A stretch of 64,000 bases of DNA. Origin: Planctomycetota bacterium (GTDB lineage Bacteria; Planctomycetota; UBA1135; GCA-002748355). Made by a program: the position numbers and the translations under genes. The number at the start of each line of letters is the position of its first letter. Positions within the stretch are counted from its first letter, which is position 1. The stretch spans positions 124,001-188,000 of the forward strand of contig PDSF01000028.1 of the NCBI GenBank assembly GCA_002748355.1, read 5' to 3'. The notes under the pieces were generated by a model that was not told the DNA's origin, did no database searches, and saw only the letters and a list, made by a program, of their open reading frames with translations. This document shows positions 35,091-44,114 of this stretch, in pieces.

Positions 35091-35525
35091 ATGAGTTTTG
35101 ATGCAGTCGTCAGCATCGACCCCTTCGCCGGCGAAGGGGCCGAGCTCGACGCGCTCTTCGTCGGCGAGTCCTTCCTCGATTTGCGGTATCTGAGGGATTC
35201 TGGGTGCACGGAGCTTCCCGGGCGCGAGCTTTGGGTGCTGCGCCTGGATGGGCGTTTAGCAGGGGTGCTGATCCTCGACCTTGAGCCCGGCGGCCGGACT
35301 GTCGAGCTGAGCTTGGGCATTGGGCCTGGGGAGCGGCGCAGGGGCTTGGCTGTGAGGCTCCTGCATACCGCCCGCGAGCGCGCCCTCGCCCTCGGAGCCC
35401 GCGAGTTGCGAGCGCTGGTCCAGGCTCGCAACGAGGCGGCGCTGGGCTTTTTTTCGGCTCGTGGCTTCGAGGGAGATCCCGCTGCCCCCAAAGGCTATCG
35501 GGCCTTCCGGCTCGATCTTGGGTGA
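35091..35525 (+). CDS. GNAT-family N-acetyltransferase
   Basis: A 144-residue single-domain protein. The acetyl-CoA-binding motif A is ELSLGIGPGERRRGLAVRLL (about 76-95, equivalent to Q/RxxGxG/A), with the following helix and ARNEAALGFFSARGF typical of motif B. It is close in outline to RimI-like or small-molecule acetyltransferases; the acceptor is unknown. It is divergent from nusA. Confidence 0.88.
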   Translation: MSFDAVVSIDPFAGEGAELDALFVGESFLDLRYLRDSGCTELPGRELWVLRLDGRLAGVLILDLEPGGRTVELSLGIGPGERRRGLAVRLLHTARERALALGARELRALVQARNEAALGFFSARGFEGDPAAPKGYRAFRLDLG

Positions 35526-35648
35526 AGAGCGCGGTAGCAGCGCAGATGGCTGAGAGCTGTTTCGGCTGCCTTTGGCCCGGCCCGTTCGTGCTGGGGGCTG
35601 GCGCGGCGAATCGCATTGAGCCCGGTCCTGGGGCAGGATGATGAGGCC

Positions 35649-37982
35649 ATGCTGATCAAGCCCTCCCTTTTACTATTGCTTCTCGCGTCGACTCCTTGGG
35701 CCCAGGCCGTCCAGGAGGATGCTCCGCTGCCGGCGCTGGTGGACGAGTATCTCGCTGCCCGGGGGGAGCGGCGTGACCAGCTGGAGGGCCTGCTGCGGCG
35801 CAGCGGAGCCAAGGCTGGCTTCGAACTCTTGGATCGACTGGAGAAGGCTGGGGCTCTCGACGCCCAGTCCCTGGCTTTGTTGCTCGGGCTGGCGCCGACG
35901 GCGGCGAGTGGGCGTATACGCGCCCAGTTGCCGCGGCTTGACCACGGTGGGCGCGCCTTGGCCTTGGCCTGGCTGGCCCGCCGGGATGTGCCCGGCTGGC
36001 GGAAGGCGATGGGGGAGCGCGTGGGGGCTTTGCTCGACTTTGTCGATGGCGGCGGCGTGCTTGGGCTTGAGGCGGCCAAGCGACTTGCGGACTGGGATGA
36101 AGACAGCGTGGCGCGAGCGCTGGCGCAAAGGCTGCGCGCCTTTCTGCGCGGGGAGAGCCAGCTGGAGCTCGCCCTGGCCCGGCGCTTGGCGCAGAGCTTT
36201 GCCCAGCTCGATGCCTCCAAAAGGCATATCGAGGGGCTGGTGCCGCTGGCGGCCAAGCGCGATCCGACCCTGCTGCCTTCCCTTCTGGAGGCGCTCGGCC
36301 GGCGTGCCGACCTGGTGCTCGCTGGCGCCCTCGACCCGTGGATCGAGACGGTGGCGCCGACGATGGCCCAGGCCGTGGGCCGTGCCTTCGCCCAGGCCGA
36401 GTTCCAGCTCTTCGTCGAGATGCGGCACCTTGAGCGGGTTCAGCTGCTGCGACACTGCCGGGAGCGTTCCCTGCGGCCGACCCACTGGGCGCTGGCCGAA
36501 GCCCATGCTGCCTTGTTTAGCCTGGGAGATCCCTCCCTGGCCGAGCCGGCGCTGCGGCTACTGGGACGCAGTACTCTGCGTGGGAATGAGGCCGGCGAGG
36601 CGGCGGGGATGCGGGCGATCTCGGCCCTGCTTGCTGGGGGCGACGCCAGCCCTGCCTTGCTGCGCGCCGAGCAGCATAGCCAACGTGCCTTTGCGCGGGC
36701 CCGGGCCGAGGCCATGCGGGGCGAAGAAAGCGGAGCTGGCGCCGATTTTCAGATCTTTCGCGAGTGGCGCCAGCTCTTGCCGCCCAAGGTCGGAGCCCAG
36801 GACTTCGAAGAGCGGCTTGCGCGCCTGCGGCGGCGTGGTGGGTCGGTCTTTGACCGGCTTCGGGTTGCGGGGCGGCGTTATCTAGCAACCCAGCTACTGT
36901 GCCTGGTGATCCATGGGCTGCAGGGCAGAGACAAGGCGTCTGCCGCGGCTCTGAGCCGGGCCCTCAGAACTTGGGAGGAGATTTCTCTCGAGTGGAACGA
37001 AGACATGCTTGGGCCCAACTACGAGCTCGACGCGGCGCTGCAGCTGCGGGCTGGGCCCATTCAGCTCCTCGATCAGGCGCTTGAAGGGAACGAGCGTGCG
37101 GCTGCCCGTCTCGATGACCAGGAGCGAACCCGGCGCTTAAAGCTCGCGGAGCGGGGCTATCGCCTCCTTGTTGATGGTCTTGCTCGGAAGCTGCCCGAGC
37201 GGGTCTTGGATGGCCCCTGGGCTACTGGCGAACCCATGAGGGGGGAGCGGGAATACGTCTACTCGCAACTGACCGGTTTGATGGCCAGCTTTTATGAAAG
37301 GATCGGCGAAGAGGATGCTGCGATCGAGCTTTATGAGCACCTGATAGGGCGGCTCAAAGATGCTGGTGAGTCGGGTAACCGGCGGCTGCGGGCAGGTTAT
37401 CTGTTCAGCCGGGCTTCCATCGCGATGGATCGCAAGGACGCCGAAACCTCGCGTCGCTGTCTTGAACAATACGTCGAATACTACGCCAGTCGCTATCGAG
37501 ACGTTGTTCAGAACCCGGAGCGGTATTTTGACCCGGTAGCGAGCAAGGCCTGGCTTGCGGCGCGCTTGGCCCAGGGTTACGTGAGTTTTGCCGTGCTGCA
37601 CAACGTCGTGTTGCATGAGACCGATACCGCGCGCGGTTACATCGAGAAGGCCTACACCCTCGACGCCAGCATCTTTAATCGTGTCCTCTATGCCTGTTAT
37701 TTGGCACGGGCTGGGCGCAAAGAGAAAGCTCTCGAGTTGATTGGCAGCATCGATCCACAGCCGCCGTTGTACTACAACCTGGCCTGCACCTATGCCTTGT
37801 GTGAGAACCGCGAGGAAGCTCTCCGCTTCCTCGCGCTCGATTTGGAAAAGAACCACCCCACACGCAAGAGCCGCAACCGGCAGCGGAACTGGGCTAGCGG
37901 CGATCGGGATTTGAGTTCATTGCATAAGGATCCGCGCTTTAAGGCTTTGGTCCGGCCCCGTACTTCGGGAGAAGAACGATGA
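35649..37982 (+). CDS. Exported TPR-containing protein, function unknown
   Basis: A 777-residue protein. The ATG at 35649 opens a signal peptide (MLIKPSLLLLLLASTPWAQA). Most of the chain is alpha-helical with HEAT-like units in the first half (LALAWLARRDVPGWRKAMGE, GLEAAKRLADWDEDSVARAL) and TPR-like ones in the last third (IELYEHLIGRLKDAGESG, YNLACTYALCENREEALRFL). The end SSLHKDPRFKALV matches the pattern often found closing TPR proteins in this kind of genome. It overlaps the RlmI-like gene by 4 bp, although the two functions look unrelated. No catalytic motif. Confidence 0.8.
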   Translation: MLIKPSLLLLLLASTPWAQAVQEDAPLPALVDEYLAARGERRDQLEGLLRRSGAKAGFELLDRLEKAGALDAQSLALLLGLAPTAASGRIRAQLPRLDHGGRALALAWLARRDVPGWRKAMGERVGALLDFVDGGGVLGLEAAKRLADWDEDSVARALAQRLRAFLRGESQLELALARRLAQSFAQLDASKRHIEGLVPLAAKRDPTLLPSLLEALGRRADLVLAGALDPWIETVAPTMAQAVGRAFAQAEFQLFVEMRHLERVQLLRHCRERSLRPTHWALAEAHAALFSLGDPSLAEPALRLLGRSTLRGNEAGEAAGMRAISALLAGGDASPALLRAEQHSQRAFARARAEAMRGEESGAGADFQIFREWRQLLPPKVGAQDFEERLARLRRRGGSVFDRLRVAGRRYLATQLLCLVIHGLQGRDKASAAALSRALRTWEEISLEWNEDMLGPNYELDAALQLRAGPIQLLDQALEGNERAAARLDDQERTRRLKLAERGYRLLVDGLARKLPERVLDGPWATGEPMRGEREYVYSQLTGLMASFYERIGEEDAAIELYEHLIGRLKDAGESGNRRLRAGYLFSRASIAMDRKDAETSRRCLEQYVEYYASRYRDVVQNPERYFDPVASKAWLAARLAQGYVSFAVLHNVVLHETDTARGYIEKAYTLDASIFNRVLYACYLARAGRKEKALELIGSIDPQPPLYYNLACTYALCENREEALRFLALDLEKNHPTRKSRNRQRNWASGDRDLSSLHKDPRFKALVRPRTSGEER

Positions 37983-39166
37983 CGATGGGAGAGGTGCGGC
38001 TTAGTCCAAAGGGCTTCCAGTGGTGGCGCACGGGGCATCCTTGGGTCTTTGCCAGTGACGTTGCCCAGGAAGACGGCGAAGCCACAGCTCCGGTTCGGGT
38101 CCTCGGGCCGGATGGGCGGGTTTTGGGGGTGGCGAGCTACTCGCCGGCATCTCAGATCCGCTTGCGTATCCTCTCGCGAAAAACCGAGTGGCCCGGTTTC
38201 ACCGAGCTGGTGCAGGAGAGGATCCGCACGGCTTTGGCGCGGCGTCGTCCGCTTGACCCTGTGACCGATGCGCAGCGCCTGATCTCGGCTGAGGCCGACG
38301 GTCTGCCGGGCCTGATTGTGGATGCCTATGGCGAGCTGCTGGTGGCACAGATCACGACGCCGCTTTTGGAGGCGCGGCGCGATCTCATTCGTAGGATCCT
38401 CTGCGAGGCACGGCCGCTACGCATGCTCCTTGCCCGCAATCGGCTCCCGGTCCGAGCGCGGGAGGGTTTGCCGCAGGAGGACGAGTTGCTGGCCGGGGAG
38501 CGGGTGGAGCGCTGTGAAGTGCAGGAGCGAGGCTTGGTCTTCGAGGTCTTGCCCTTTGCTGGGCAGAAAACCGGGCTTTTCCTCGATCAGCGCCCGGCTC
38601 GCGGGCGGGTGCGCCAGCGAGCCGGGGAGCGCGCTGGCGACTGGTTGGATCTCTGCAGTTATCAGGGGGCCTTTGCCCTCTCGGCCCTGGCGGGAGGGGC
38701 GGCCTCGGCCCTGGCCGTGGATGTCAGCGCTTCGGCCCTGGAGCTAGCCCAGCGTTCTGCCGAGCGGAATGGGCTTTCCGGGCTTGAGTGCCAGCGGGGC
38801 GACGTGTTCTCCGTGCTTGAGGAGCTGGGGCGAAGTGGCAGGCGCTTTGATGGCATCATTGTCGATCCGCCGGCTTTTGCGAGGTCGCGCCGTGAGCTGA
38901 GCCTCGCGCGCAAGGCCTATGGGCGGCTCAATCGCCTGGCCTTCGGCCTGCTGCGGGAGGGGGGGCTTGCCTTTAGTTGTTCCTGTAGCCAGCACATGCG
39001 TCCGGAACTCTTTGCCCAAATGCTGGGCGAGGCTGCTGCCGCAGCTGGGCGGCGCTTGTTTGACCGGGGTCGCCTGGCGCCGGCCTTGGATCACCCGGTG
39101 CTGCTGGGCTTTCCCGAAGGGGAGTATCTGAAGAGCCATGAGCTGGAGGATGTCGGCGTGCCATAA
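37979..39166 (+). CDS. rlmI: SAM-dependent 23S rRNA cytosine methyltransferase, RlmI-like
   Basis: A 395-residue protein with an N-terminal PUA-like domain (GFQWWRTGHPWVFASDV) and a class I methyltransferase domain (about 190-390). Motif I reads LDLCSYQGAFALSAL, motif II ALAVDVSASALELA, and the catalytic-loop region IIVDPPAFARSR. E. coli RlmI makes m5C1962 in 23S rRNA, and paralogues share this layout, so the exact target is inferred. The gene starts inside the last codons of the TPR gene (ATGA). Its stop lies inside the first of two palindromes before hsp20. Confidence 0.9.
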   Translation: MTMGEVRLSPKGFQWWRTGHPWVFASDVAQEDGEATAPVRVLGPDGRVLGVASYSPASQIRLRILSRKTEWPGFTELVQERIRTALARRRPLDPVTDAQRLISAEADGLPGLIVDAYGELLVAQITTPLLEARRDLIRRILCEARPLRMLLARNRLPVRAREGLPQEDELLAGERVERCEVQERGLVFEVLPFAGQKTGLFLDQRPARGRVRQRAGERAGDWLDLCSYQGAFALSALAGGAASALAVDVSASALELAQRSAERNGLSGLECQRGDVFSVLEELGRSGRRFDGIIVDPPAFARSRRELSLARKAYGRLNRLAFGLLREGGLAFSCSCSQHMRPELFAQMLGEAAAAAGRRLFDRGRLAPALDHPVLLGFPEGEYLKSHELEDVGVP

Positions 39167-39190
39167 TGGCTCTATGTGCCATATTGGCAC
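39158..39190 (+). promoter_or_regulatory. Two tandem palindromes upstream of hsp20
   Basis: GTGCCATAATGGCTC (39158-39172) and GTGCCATATTGGCAC (39176-39190, a palindrome apart from its central base) are spaced 18 bp centre to centre, just under two helical turns. They look like a repressor operator pair. They lie about 160 bp upstream of the hsp20 ATG and do not resemble CIRCE or HAIR. Confidence 0.55.
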
Positions 39191-39346
39191 CCTGTGGTTT
39201 TGATTGCGCTGGCTCATGTGTTGCCTAAGTCCTTCTTTTATAGGTATTTAGATTTTTTTTGCCTGCATTGGCATGCCTCTTGTTTCTTCGGGCTCCGTCG
39301 CCACATCGGGCGGCGCAGAAATCCCCAATGCCCCAAGGAGAGAAGG

Positions 39347-39787
39347 ATGTTCCTTAGCAAAACCCTGAGCCCTAGCCGCAACCTCGACCCCTTTTCCGTC
39401 TTCGAAGAGCTCTTCGCTCTGCCCTCGGCGCAGCGCCGCGCCTCGCTTCCGCCCCTCGATCTCTGGGAGGAGGGAGATGTCCTGCACCTTGAGCTTGAGC
39501 TGCCGGGTGTCGCTGAGGATGAGCTGGAACTGAGCGTCTTTGAGCGCGAGTTGCAGCTGCGGGTCCGAGCCGAGGAGGAGGAGTCGGCCGATTCCGAATC
39601 GGCGCAGCGTCAGTATCTGCTGCGGGAGCGGCGTTCGCCGGCGATGGAGCGCAGTCTGCGGCTTCCCTACAAGGTGGACGCCGAGGGGGTCGAAGCCGAG
39701 CTTCAGGATGGTCTCCTGCGCCTGCGTCTGCCAAAGGCCGAATCGCTCAAGCCGCGGCGCATTGCGGTGAAGCGAGGCGGCAACTGA
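39347..39787 (+). CDS. Small heat-shock protein (Hsp20/alpha-crystallin)
   Basis: A 146-residue ATP-independent holdase. The ATG at 39347 follows AAGGAGAGAAGG. The alpha-crystallin domain spans ~35-130 (LHLELELPGVAEDELELSVF, then RRSPAMERSLRLPYKVDAEG). The C-terminal extension has a short basic tail without a clear IxI motif. Hsp20 binds unfolding proteins and hands them to ClpB/DnaK; a ClpA/B-like AAA+ gene follows. Upstream tandem palindromes suggest specific control. A good intrinsic terminator lies at 39917. Confidence 0.93.
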   Translation: MFLSKTLSPSRNLDPFSVFEELFALPSAQRRASLPPLDLWEEGDVLHLELELPGVAEDELELSVFERELQLRVRAEEEESADSESAQRQYLLRERRSPAMERSLRLPYKVDAEGVEAELQDGLLRLRLPKAESLKPRRIAVKRGGN

Positions 39788-39916
39788 GCGCGTAGCCGTC
39801 AAAGATCTCGGGGGGAAGCAGCTCACTGTCTAGGGAGTTCTACCTCTGGCGAAAGACACCCCGTGCTCTTGAGTTGCCTGCTAGAGAGAGAACTTTCAGG
39901 ACACCCGAGAACGAAG

Positions 39917-39950
39917 CGGCCCGGCCTTATCCGCCGGGCCGTTTTCCTTT
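39917..39950 (+). terminator. Intrinsic terminator after hsp20
   Basis: CGGCCCGG (39917-39924) and CCGGGCCG (39934-39941) form an 8-bp stem followed at once by TTTTCCTTT, a classical rho-independent terminator between hsp20 and the AAA+ gene. Confidence 0.8.
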
Positions 39951-40057
39951 GTGGGCGATGCCCGAGCAATGCTCGTCAAGGGCTCAAGCTCCATGTCGAC
40001 AGGGTCGATGGTGAATGCGTGGCTGCTGCAGGTCGCGGCGGACAGGAAGGAGCCATA

Positions 40058-41389
40058 GTGACTCACGACGACCACAATCTGGTCCTCAAGTACTTCGATT
40101 TGCTGGACGAGTTCGTTCGTGTTCGCGTTCTTCAGGACTTGGAGTTCAGTGAGATCCTTGATGGTCCGTTGCGCAACAAGAGCGAATACCGGCAGGCAGT
40201 GATCGCCAACTGCTTGCCCGACCACGACTCGTTGATTACCGACAAGCTGCGACTGCTTGAGGACGACTACGATCCACTGACGATCGAGGACCTGCTCTAC
40301 CAAGTCTGCATCGACGTCAACCCGGGCTTCGAGATTCATCAGGTTTGCATCCCTTGCCAGGAGAAGCCGAAAGAAGAGGAGGATGCGCACGCAAAGGATC
40401 CGCGTGCCCACCCGGCAGTCCCCTGGAAAATCATGAATCTGGAGAAAGCTCTCAGCCGCAGGATCATGGGGCAGGACGAGGCGATTCAGCGCCTGTCCAA
40501 GGCGATGCAGAAGAATGCCATCGGCTTGAAGCGGCCGAATCAGCCCATTGGCACCTTCTTCCTGGTGGGACGCACTGGCACCGGCAAAACCGAAATCGCC
40601 AAGGTCTTGACCCGCGCCATGCACAACGATCTTGGGCAACTGGTGCGCATCGATTGCAGTGAGTACGCGCTACCTCATGAATATGCGAAGCTGATCGGTT
40701 CGCCGCCTGGCTACATCGGTCATAGTGAGGGGGGCTTTTTGACCGAGGCGGTCAAGTCCAAACCTGAGTGCGTCGTGCTCTTCGACGAAATCGAGAAGGC
40801 GCACGAGAAGGTGCATAACCTGCTGCTGCAGATCCTCGACGAAGGTCTGCTCACGGACAGCAAGGGCGAAACCGTATCCTTCCGGCAAACCATCATCCTG
40901 TTGACCAGCAATCTCGGTGTGGAATCCATCGATCGCGTGCGTGGTCGTATGGGCTTCGACCTTGCCAAGCGTCAGTGCCTGCGGGATATCCGGCACGAGG
41001 ATCTCACCAAGGAAGCGCTCAAGGAGAGCTTCCGCCCTGAATTCCTCAACCGCATCGACGAGACCATCATCTTCCAGCCTTTGGATGTCGAAGTCTGCAC
41101 GCGGATTGCCGGCAACATGTTGGAAGACATCTCCGGTTTGCTCGATAAGCGTGGCTACCACTTGCGCTTCAGCGATGGTCTGCGTCGTCACCTGGCTGAA
41201 GAGGGCTTCAGCGAAGAATACGGAGCGCGGGAGCTACAACGCCTGATCAAGCACAACGTCGAGGACTTGATCGCCGAGAGGATCCTCGAAGACAGGTTGA
41301 TGCCAGGCACCCGGCTCTTTGTGCGCATGCGCCGGGGAAAGATCGTTCTCGAACTCGAAGAGGAGACGGAGGCGCTTCAGCCGCAGTAA
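40058..41389 (+). CDS. Single-ring AAA+ protein like the ClpA/ClpB D2 domain, with a novel N-terminal domain
   Basis: A 443-residue protein from GTG 40058, preceded by AGGAAGGAG at 6 bases. Residues 1 to ~105 match no domain I know (helical, acidic). Residues ~130-350 are an AAA+ module of the Clp/HSP100 class II type: RIMGQDEAIQ, Walker A GRTGTGKTE (~171), pore loop PPGYIGHSEGG, Walker B VVLFDEIEKAH (~237). The C-terminal D2-small domain follows (YGARELQRLIKHNVEDLIAE). An MGF tripeptide (RGRMGFD) sits where ClpA has its ClpP-binding IGL loop. It is unlike ClpX, having no zinc domain. It is probably an unfoldase with its own substrate-selecting N-terminus. Confidence 0.85.
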   Translation: MTHDDHNLVLKYFDLLDEFVRVRVLQDLEFSEILDGPLRNKSEYRQAVIANCLPDHDSLITDKLRLLEDDYDPLTIEDLLYQVCIDVNPGFEIHQVCIPCQEKPKEEEDAHAKDPRAHPAVPWKIMNLEKALSRRIMGQDEAIQRLSKAMQKNAIGLKRPNQPIGTFFLVGRTGTGKTEIAKVLTRAMHNDLGQLVRIDCSEYALPHEYAKLIGSPPGYIGHSEGGFLTEAVKSKPECVVLFDEIEKAHEKVHNLLLQILDEGLLTDSKGETVSFRQTIILLTSNLGVESIDRVRGRMGFDLAKRQCLRDIRHEDLTKEALKESFRPEFLNRIDETIIFQPLDVEVCTRIAGNMLEDISGLLDKRGYHLRFSDGLRRHLAEEGFSEEYGARELQRLIKHNVEDLIAERILEDRLMPGTRLFVRMRRGKIVLELEEETEALQPQ

Positions 41390-41422
41390 TGGGGCGTTGG
41401 GAAAGTCCTGCTCAGGTAGGTC

Positions 41423-42262
41423 TCAGCTGGCGTTTCCGCTGCGGAGGCTTAGCCAGAGCCTAAGAGCCGCAAAGAGCAGGAAGGCGATGCTGGCGAGGGC
41501 CAGCGACGCCTGAACCGTGGCCGTGCGCGGCCGGTGCAGGGCGCCACGCGCATGCGCCAGCTGCACCAGGAATAGCGGGCCTAGCGCCGTCACCAGCGCC
41601 AGCAGTAGGTGCGGCACAGCGATCGGGTCTGGTAGGCGCCAGAGCCAGCTGATCGGCGGGTCGCGGAAAAACTCCCGGCGCAGGCGCCGCAGCGCTCGGG
41701 CTTGCATTGGGCTGATCTGGCGCTGGCCGTCGCTCCAGCTGAGCAGGGCGCCTTCGGGATTCACTTGCAGCCGCGCTTCGCCAAGTCTGCGTGGCTCGGC
41801 TTCTCCTGCGAAAAGCACCGCTCCGACCAGGCGTTCGCCTTCGATGCGCTCGGCGGCGAGCAGGAGGGCTTCGCCCTGAAATGCCCGCGCTTTTGGGCCC
41901 GCCGGAATGCTGTAGAAGCTTCGTTCCAGTGTGGAGCTCGCGCTCTGGCCGCTGCCGGGCATCAGGACGGCGAAGCCGAACCAGAGTGAGGCGGCGACGA
42001 GGCAGAGGGGAAGGGCGATGCGAGCCGGGGACAGGCCGGCGAGGGCGAGGATTTGCCATTCGCGGCGCTCGGCTAGGAGGAGGACTGTCACCGTGGCGGC
42101 GGCGAGGCTGCACAGCGGTAAGGCGACATAGGCCAGCTGTGCGAGAGGAAGCTCTCGGCCGCGTGCGGCTAGCAGCATCCAGGCCGGGCCGAGCAAGCCG
42201 ATGAGTCCCGCGGCCAGGGCCAGGGCAAAGCGAGTGGAGAGGGTGCGCTGCCAACGGCTCAT
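41423..42262 (-). CDS. LptF/LptG-family permease (LptG-like)
   Basis: A 279-residue inner-membrane protein. The N-terminus has three hydrophobic helices (STRFALALAAGLIGLLGPAW), then a soluble periplasmic segment (~100-200) and further helices at the end (LLLALVTALGPLFLVQLAHA, LALASIAFLLFAALRLWLSL). This is the YjgP/YjgQ layout of the LptBFG transporter that extracts lipopolysaccharide, though shorter than E. coli LptG (360). It overlaps the upstream paralogue by 4 bp, as lptF and lptG often do. An outer membrane with an LPS-like lipid is implied. Confidence 0.7.
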   Translation of the reverse strand: MSRWQRTLSTRFALALAAGLIGLLGPAWMLLAARGRELPLAQLAYVALPLCSLAAATVTVLLLAERREWQILALAGLSPARIALPLCLVAASLWFGFAVLMPGSGQSASSTLERSFYSIPAGPKARAFQGEALLLAAERIEGERLVGAVLFAGEAEPRRLGEARLQVNPEGALLSWSDGQRQISPMQARALRRLRREFFRDPPISWLWRLPDPIAVPHLLLALVTALGPLFLVQLAHARGALHRPRTATVQASLALASIAFLLFAALRLWLSLRSGNAS

Positions 42263-43377
42263 GGGCGGCCTCGGAGGAGGAGGGGGAGGCAGGCCAGGGC
42301 AAGGATCCAGCCGAGGGTCTCAGCTCGTCCCGCAGCAAGGACCGTCGTTAGTGCTGGCAGTAGCACCGGTAGTAGCAGCGGCAGCGCGAGGGAGAGGAGG
42401 TAGGCTGCCGCTCGTCTTGCGAGTCCCGGTTCGGGGCCTCGGGCCAGTAGGGCCAGGCCGGCAAGCAGCGCCAGCATCATGCCGAGGCCGAGGCCGCTGC
42501 GTCGTGCGGGCGCTCGCTCGTAGTCGCGGCGGCGAGCAAGAGCCCGTTCCCGATCGGGGTCAATTCGCGCGGCCCTTGCGAGCATCCTCTCTTGCATACG
42601 ATGGATCGTCGTGGTGCTGAGATGGGCCGCTGGCACGAGATCGAGAGCCGGGCGCGTTTGTATGGGGAGGCTCCAATCCAGGGCGGCAAAGCGCAGGGTT
42701 TCGGTGCTAGCGCCACGGCCCCGCGAGCGATAGAGCACGCCGTTTTCGAGCGAGAGTTTTAGCTCGCGGCCGCTCCAGAAAGCGGCGCCGCGCTCCGCTC
42801 GCAGGGCGCTCACGGCTCCAGTTTCGTGCAGCTGCAGGAGGCGTGGCGACAGTAGTCGACCGGCCTGGTCCCTTCCTTCGTGGCGAAGGGCGATGCGGCC
42901 AAACTCGGCGCCCAGCTCGGGCAGCAGCCGGGCGACTTGCCCAGAATCGAGGTCTTCGATCGGCAGCGGGGATGCCTGTAGGGCAAATCGCTGCTCGGGT
43001 AGGTAGCGGTGCACAAGCAGCGAGCAGGCAAGCAGGGCGGTGGTGCCCGGAAGCAGCAGGGCTAGCCGTATCCCAGCAGGATGCCGGGGGAGCAGGAGGG
43101 CCGCATTCCAGCTCCCATCCTCGCGCATGCGTTCGAGGCTCCAGCACAGGGCGATCGGCGCTCCGATGGCGAGGGCCCAGGCGAGTGCTTCGAGCAGTGA
43201 CTGCAATAAGAGCATGCTCCCAAAGAACTCAAGCGCCAGGGGTTCGCGGGCTGCCGCGAACAAGAAGAGGAGGGCGCCGAGGCCTAAGGTCCAGGTCGAA
43301 CAGATCCAGAGGCTGCTCAGCGTCGTTCGTGCGACCAGGTGGCTGAGGCTGCGCAGTTGCGGGAGCAGCGGAATCAT
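42259..43377 (-). CDS. LptF/LptG-family permease (LptF-like)
   Basis: A 372-residue inner-membrane protein with about three helices at each end (WTLGLGALLFLFAAAREPLA, ALAWALAIGAPIALCWSLER; LGLGMMLALLAGLALLARGP, LALPLLLPVLLPALTTVLAA) around a ~150-residue soluble domain. The length and layout fit LptF. It sits 4 bp-overlapped between rsmE and the LptG-like gene, so the three are one transcription unit. Sequence identity looks low, so the call rests on topology and pairing. Confidence 0.65.
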   Translation of the reverse strand: MIPLLPQLRSLSHLVARTTLSSLWICSTWTLGLGALLFLFAAAREPLALEFFGSMLLLQSLLEALAWALAIGAPIALCWSLERMREDGSWNAALLLPRHPAGIRLALLLPGTTALLACSLLVHRYLPEQRFALQASPLPIEDLDSGQVARLLPELGAEFGRIALRHEGRDQAGRLLSPRLLQLHETGAVSALRAERGAAFWSGRELKLSLENGVLYRSRGRGASTETLRFAALDWSLPIQTRPALDLVPAAHLSTTTIHRMQERMLARAARIDPDRERALARRRDYERAPARRSGLGLGMMLALLAGLALLARGPEPGLARRAAAYLLSLALPLLLPVLLPALTTVLAAGRAETLGWILALACLPLLLRGRP

Positions 43378-44105
43378 CGACCTGGCCAGGGAAGCAGCAG
43401 CCGGGCAGCGGCAGCGATCGCTGCGGTCTCGATGCGAAGCACGAAGGGGCCCAGGTCCAGGGAGCGGCAGCCAGCTGCGTGGATGCTCTCACGTTCGCTG
43501 GGAGTGAAGTCTCCTTCCGGTCCGACGATCACCAGAGCATCCTCGCTAGGGTTGCCGAGCGCGGCGCTTGCCGTCTCTGGCTGCGGTTCGGCCAAGAAAC
43601 GGCGCCCAGCGCCCTCCTGACCAGCTTGGCGCAGATACTCGCCAAGGGTGCAGGGTTCTCGAAACTCGGGCACTCGATCGAGGCCGCATTGGCCAGCGAC
43701 CGCCCAGGCTACGCGCTCAAGCCGCGCCGGCACCTTGGTCCAGCGCTGCGCCTTGGGAGTCCGCTCATAGATGAGGGGCTGAAAGGCTCGGCAGCCGAGA
43801 GCCGTTGCCTGTTCGACCAGGGTCTCGGCGCGGGAGCCCTTGGGCGGGGAGAAGGCCAGCTCAAGGCGGCAGCTCGCTTGCCGTGGGCAGTCGCGCAGTT
43901 CCTCAAGCTGGACCCCGAGGCGGCGCTTGTCGATGCGGAGGATGCTCACATCGCCTTCACGCCCGCTGCCGTCGAAGAGGACGATGCGCTGTCCCGGGCT
44001 CGCGCGGAGCACCTGTGCGATGTGCCGGGCGATCTCGGCGCCGAGTTCGAAGGATTCGCCTGGTGCGTGCCCTCCGAGTCCGGGGTAGGGGTAGCGATCG
44101 GCCAA
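43374..44105 (-). CDS. rsmE: 16S rRNA (uracil-1498-N3)-methyltransferase
   Basis: A 243-residue SPOUT-class methyltransferase. An N-terminal PUA-like part is followed by the knotted domain with its signature VGPEGDFTPSERESIHAAGC and LDLGPFVLRIETAAIAAAA (LGxRxLRxETA in relatives). RsmE methylates U1498 of 16S rRNA. Its start lies 9 bp after the DUF1080 gene and its stop overlaps the LptF-like gene. Confidence 0.94.
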   Translation of the reverse strand: MADRYPYPGLGGHAPGESFELGAEIARHIAQVLRASPGQRIVLFDGSGREGDVSILRIDKRRLGVQLEELRDCPRQASCRLELAFSPPKGSRAETLVEQATALGCRAFQPLIYERTPKAQRWTKVPARLERVAWAVAGQCGLDRVPEFREPCTLGEYLRQAGQEGAGRRFLAEPQPETASAALGNPSEDALVIVGPEGDFTPSERESIHAAGCRSLDLGPFVLRIETAAIAAAARLLLPWPGR

Positions 44106-44114
44106 GGCAGTCGC

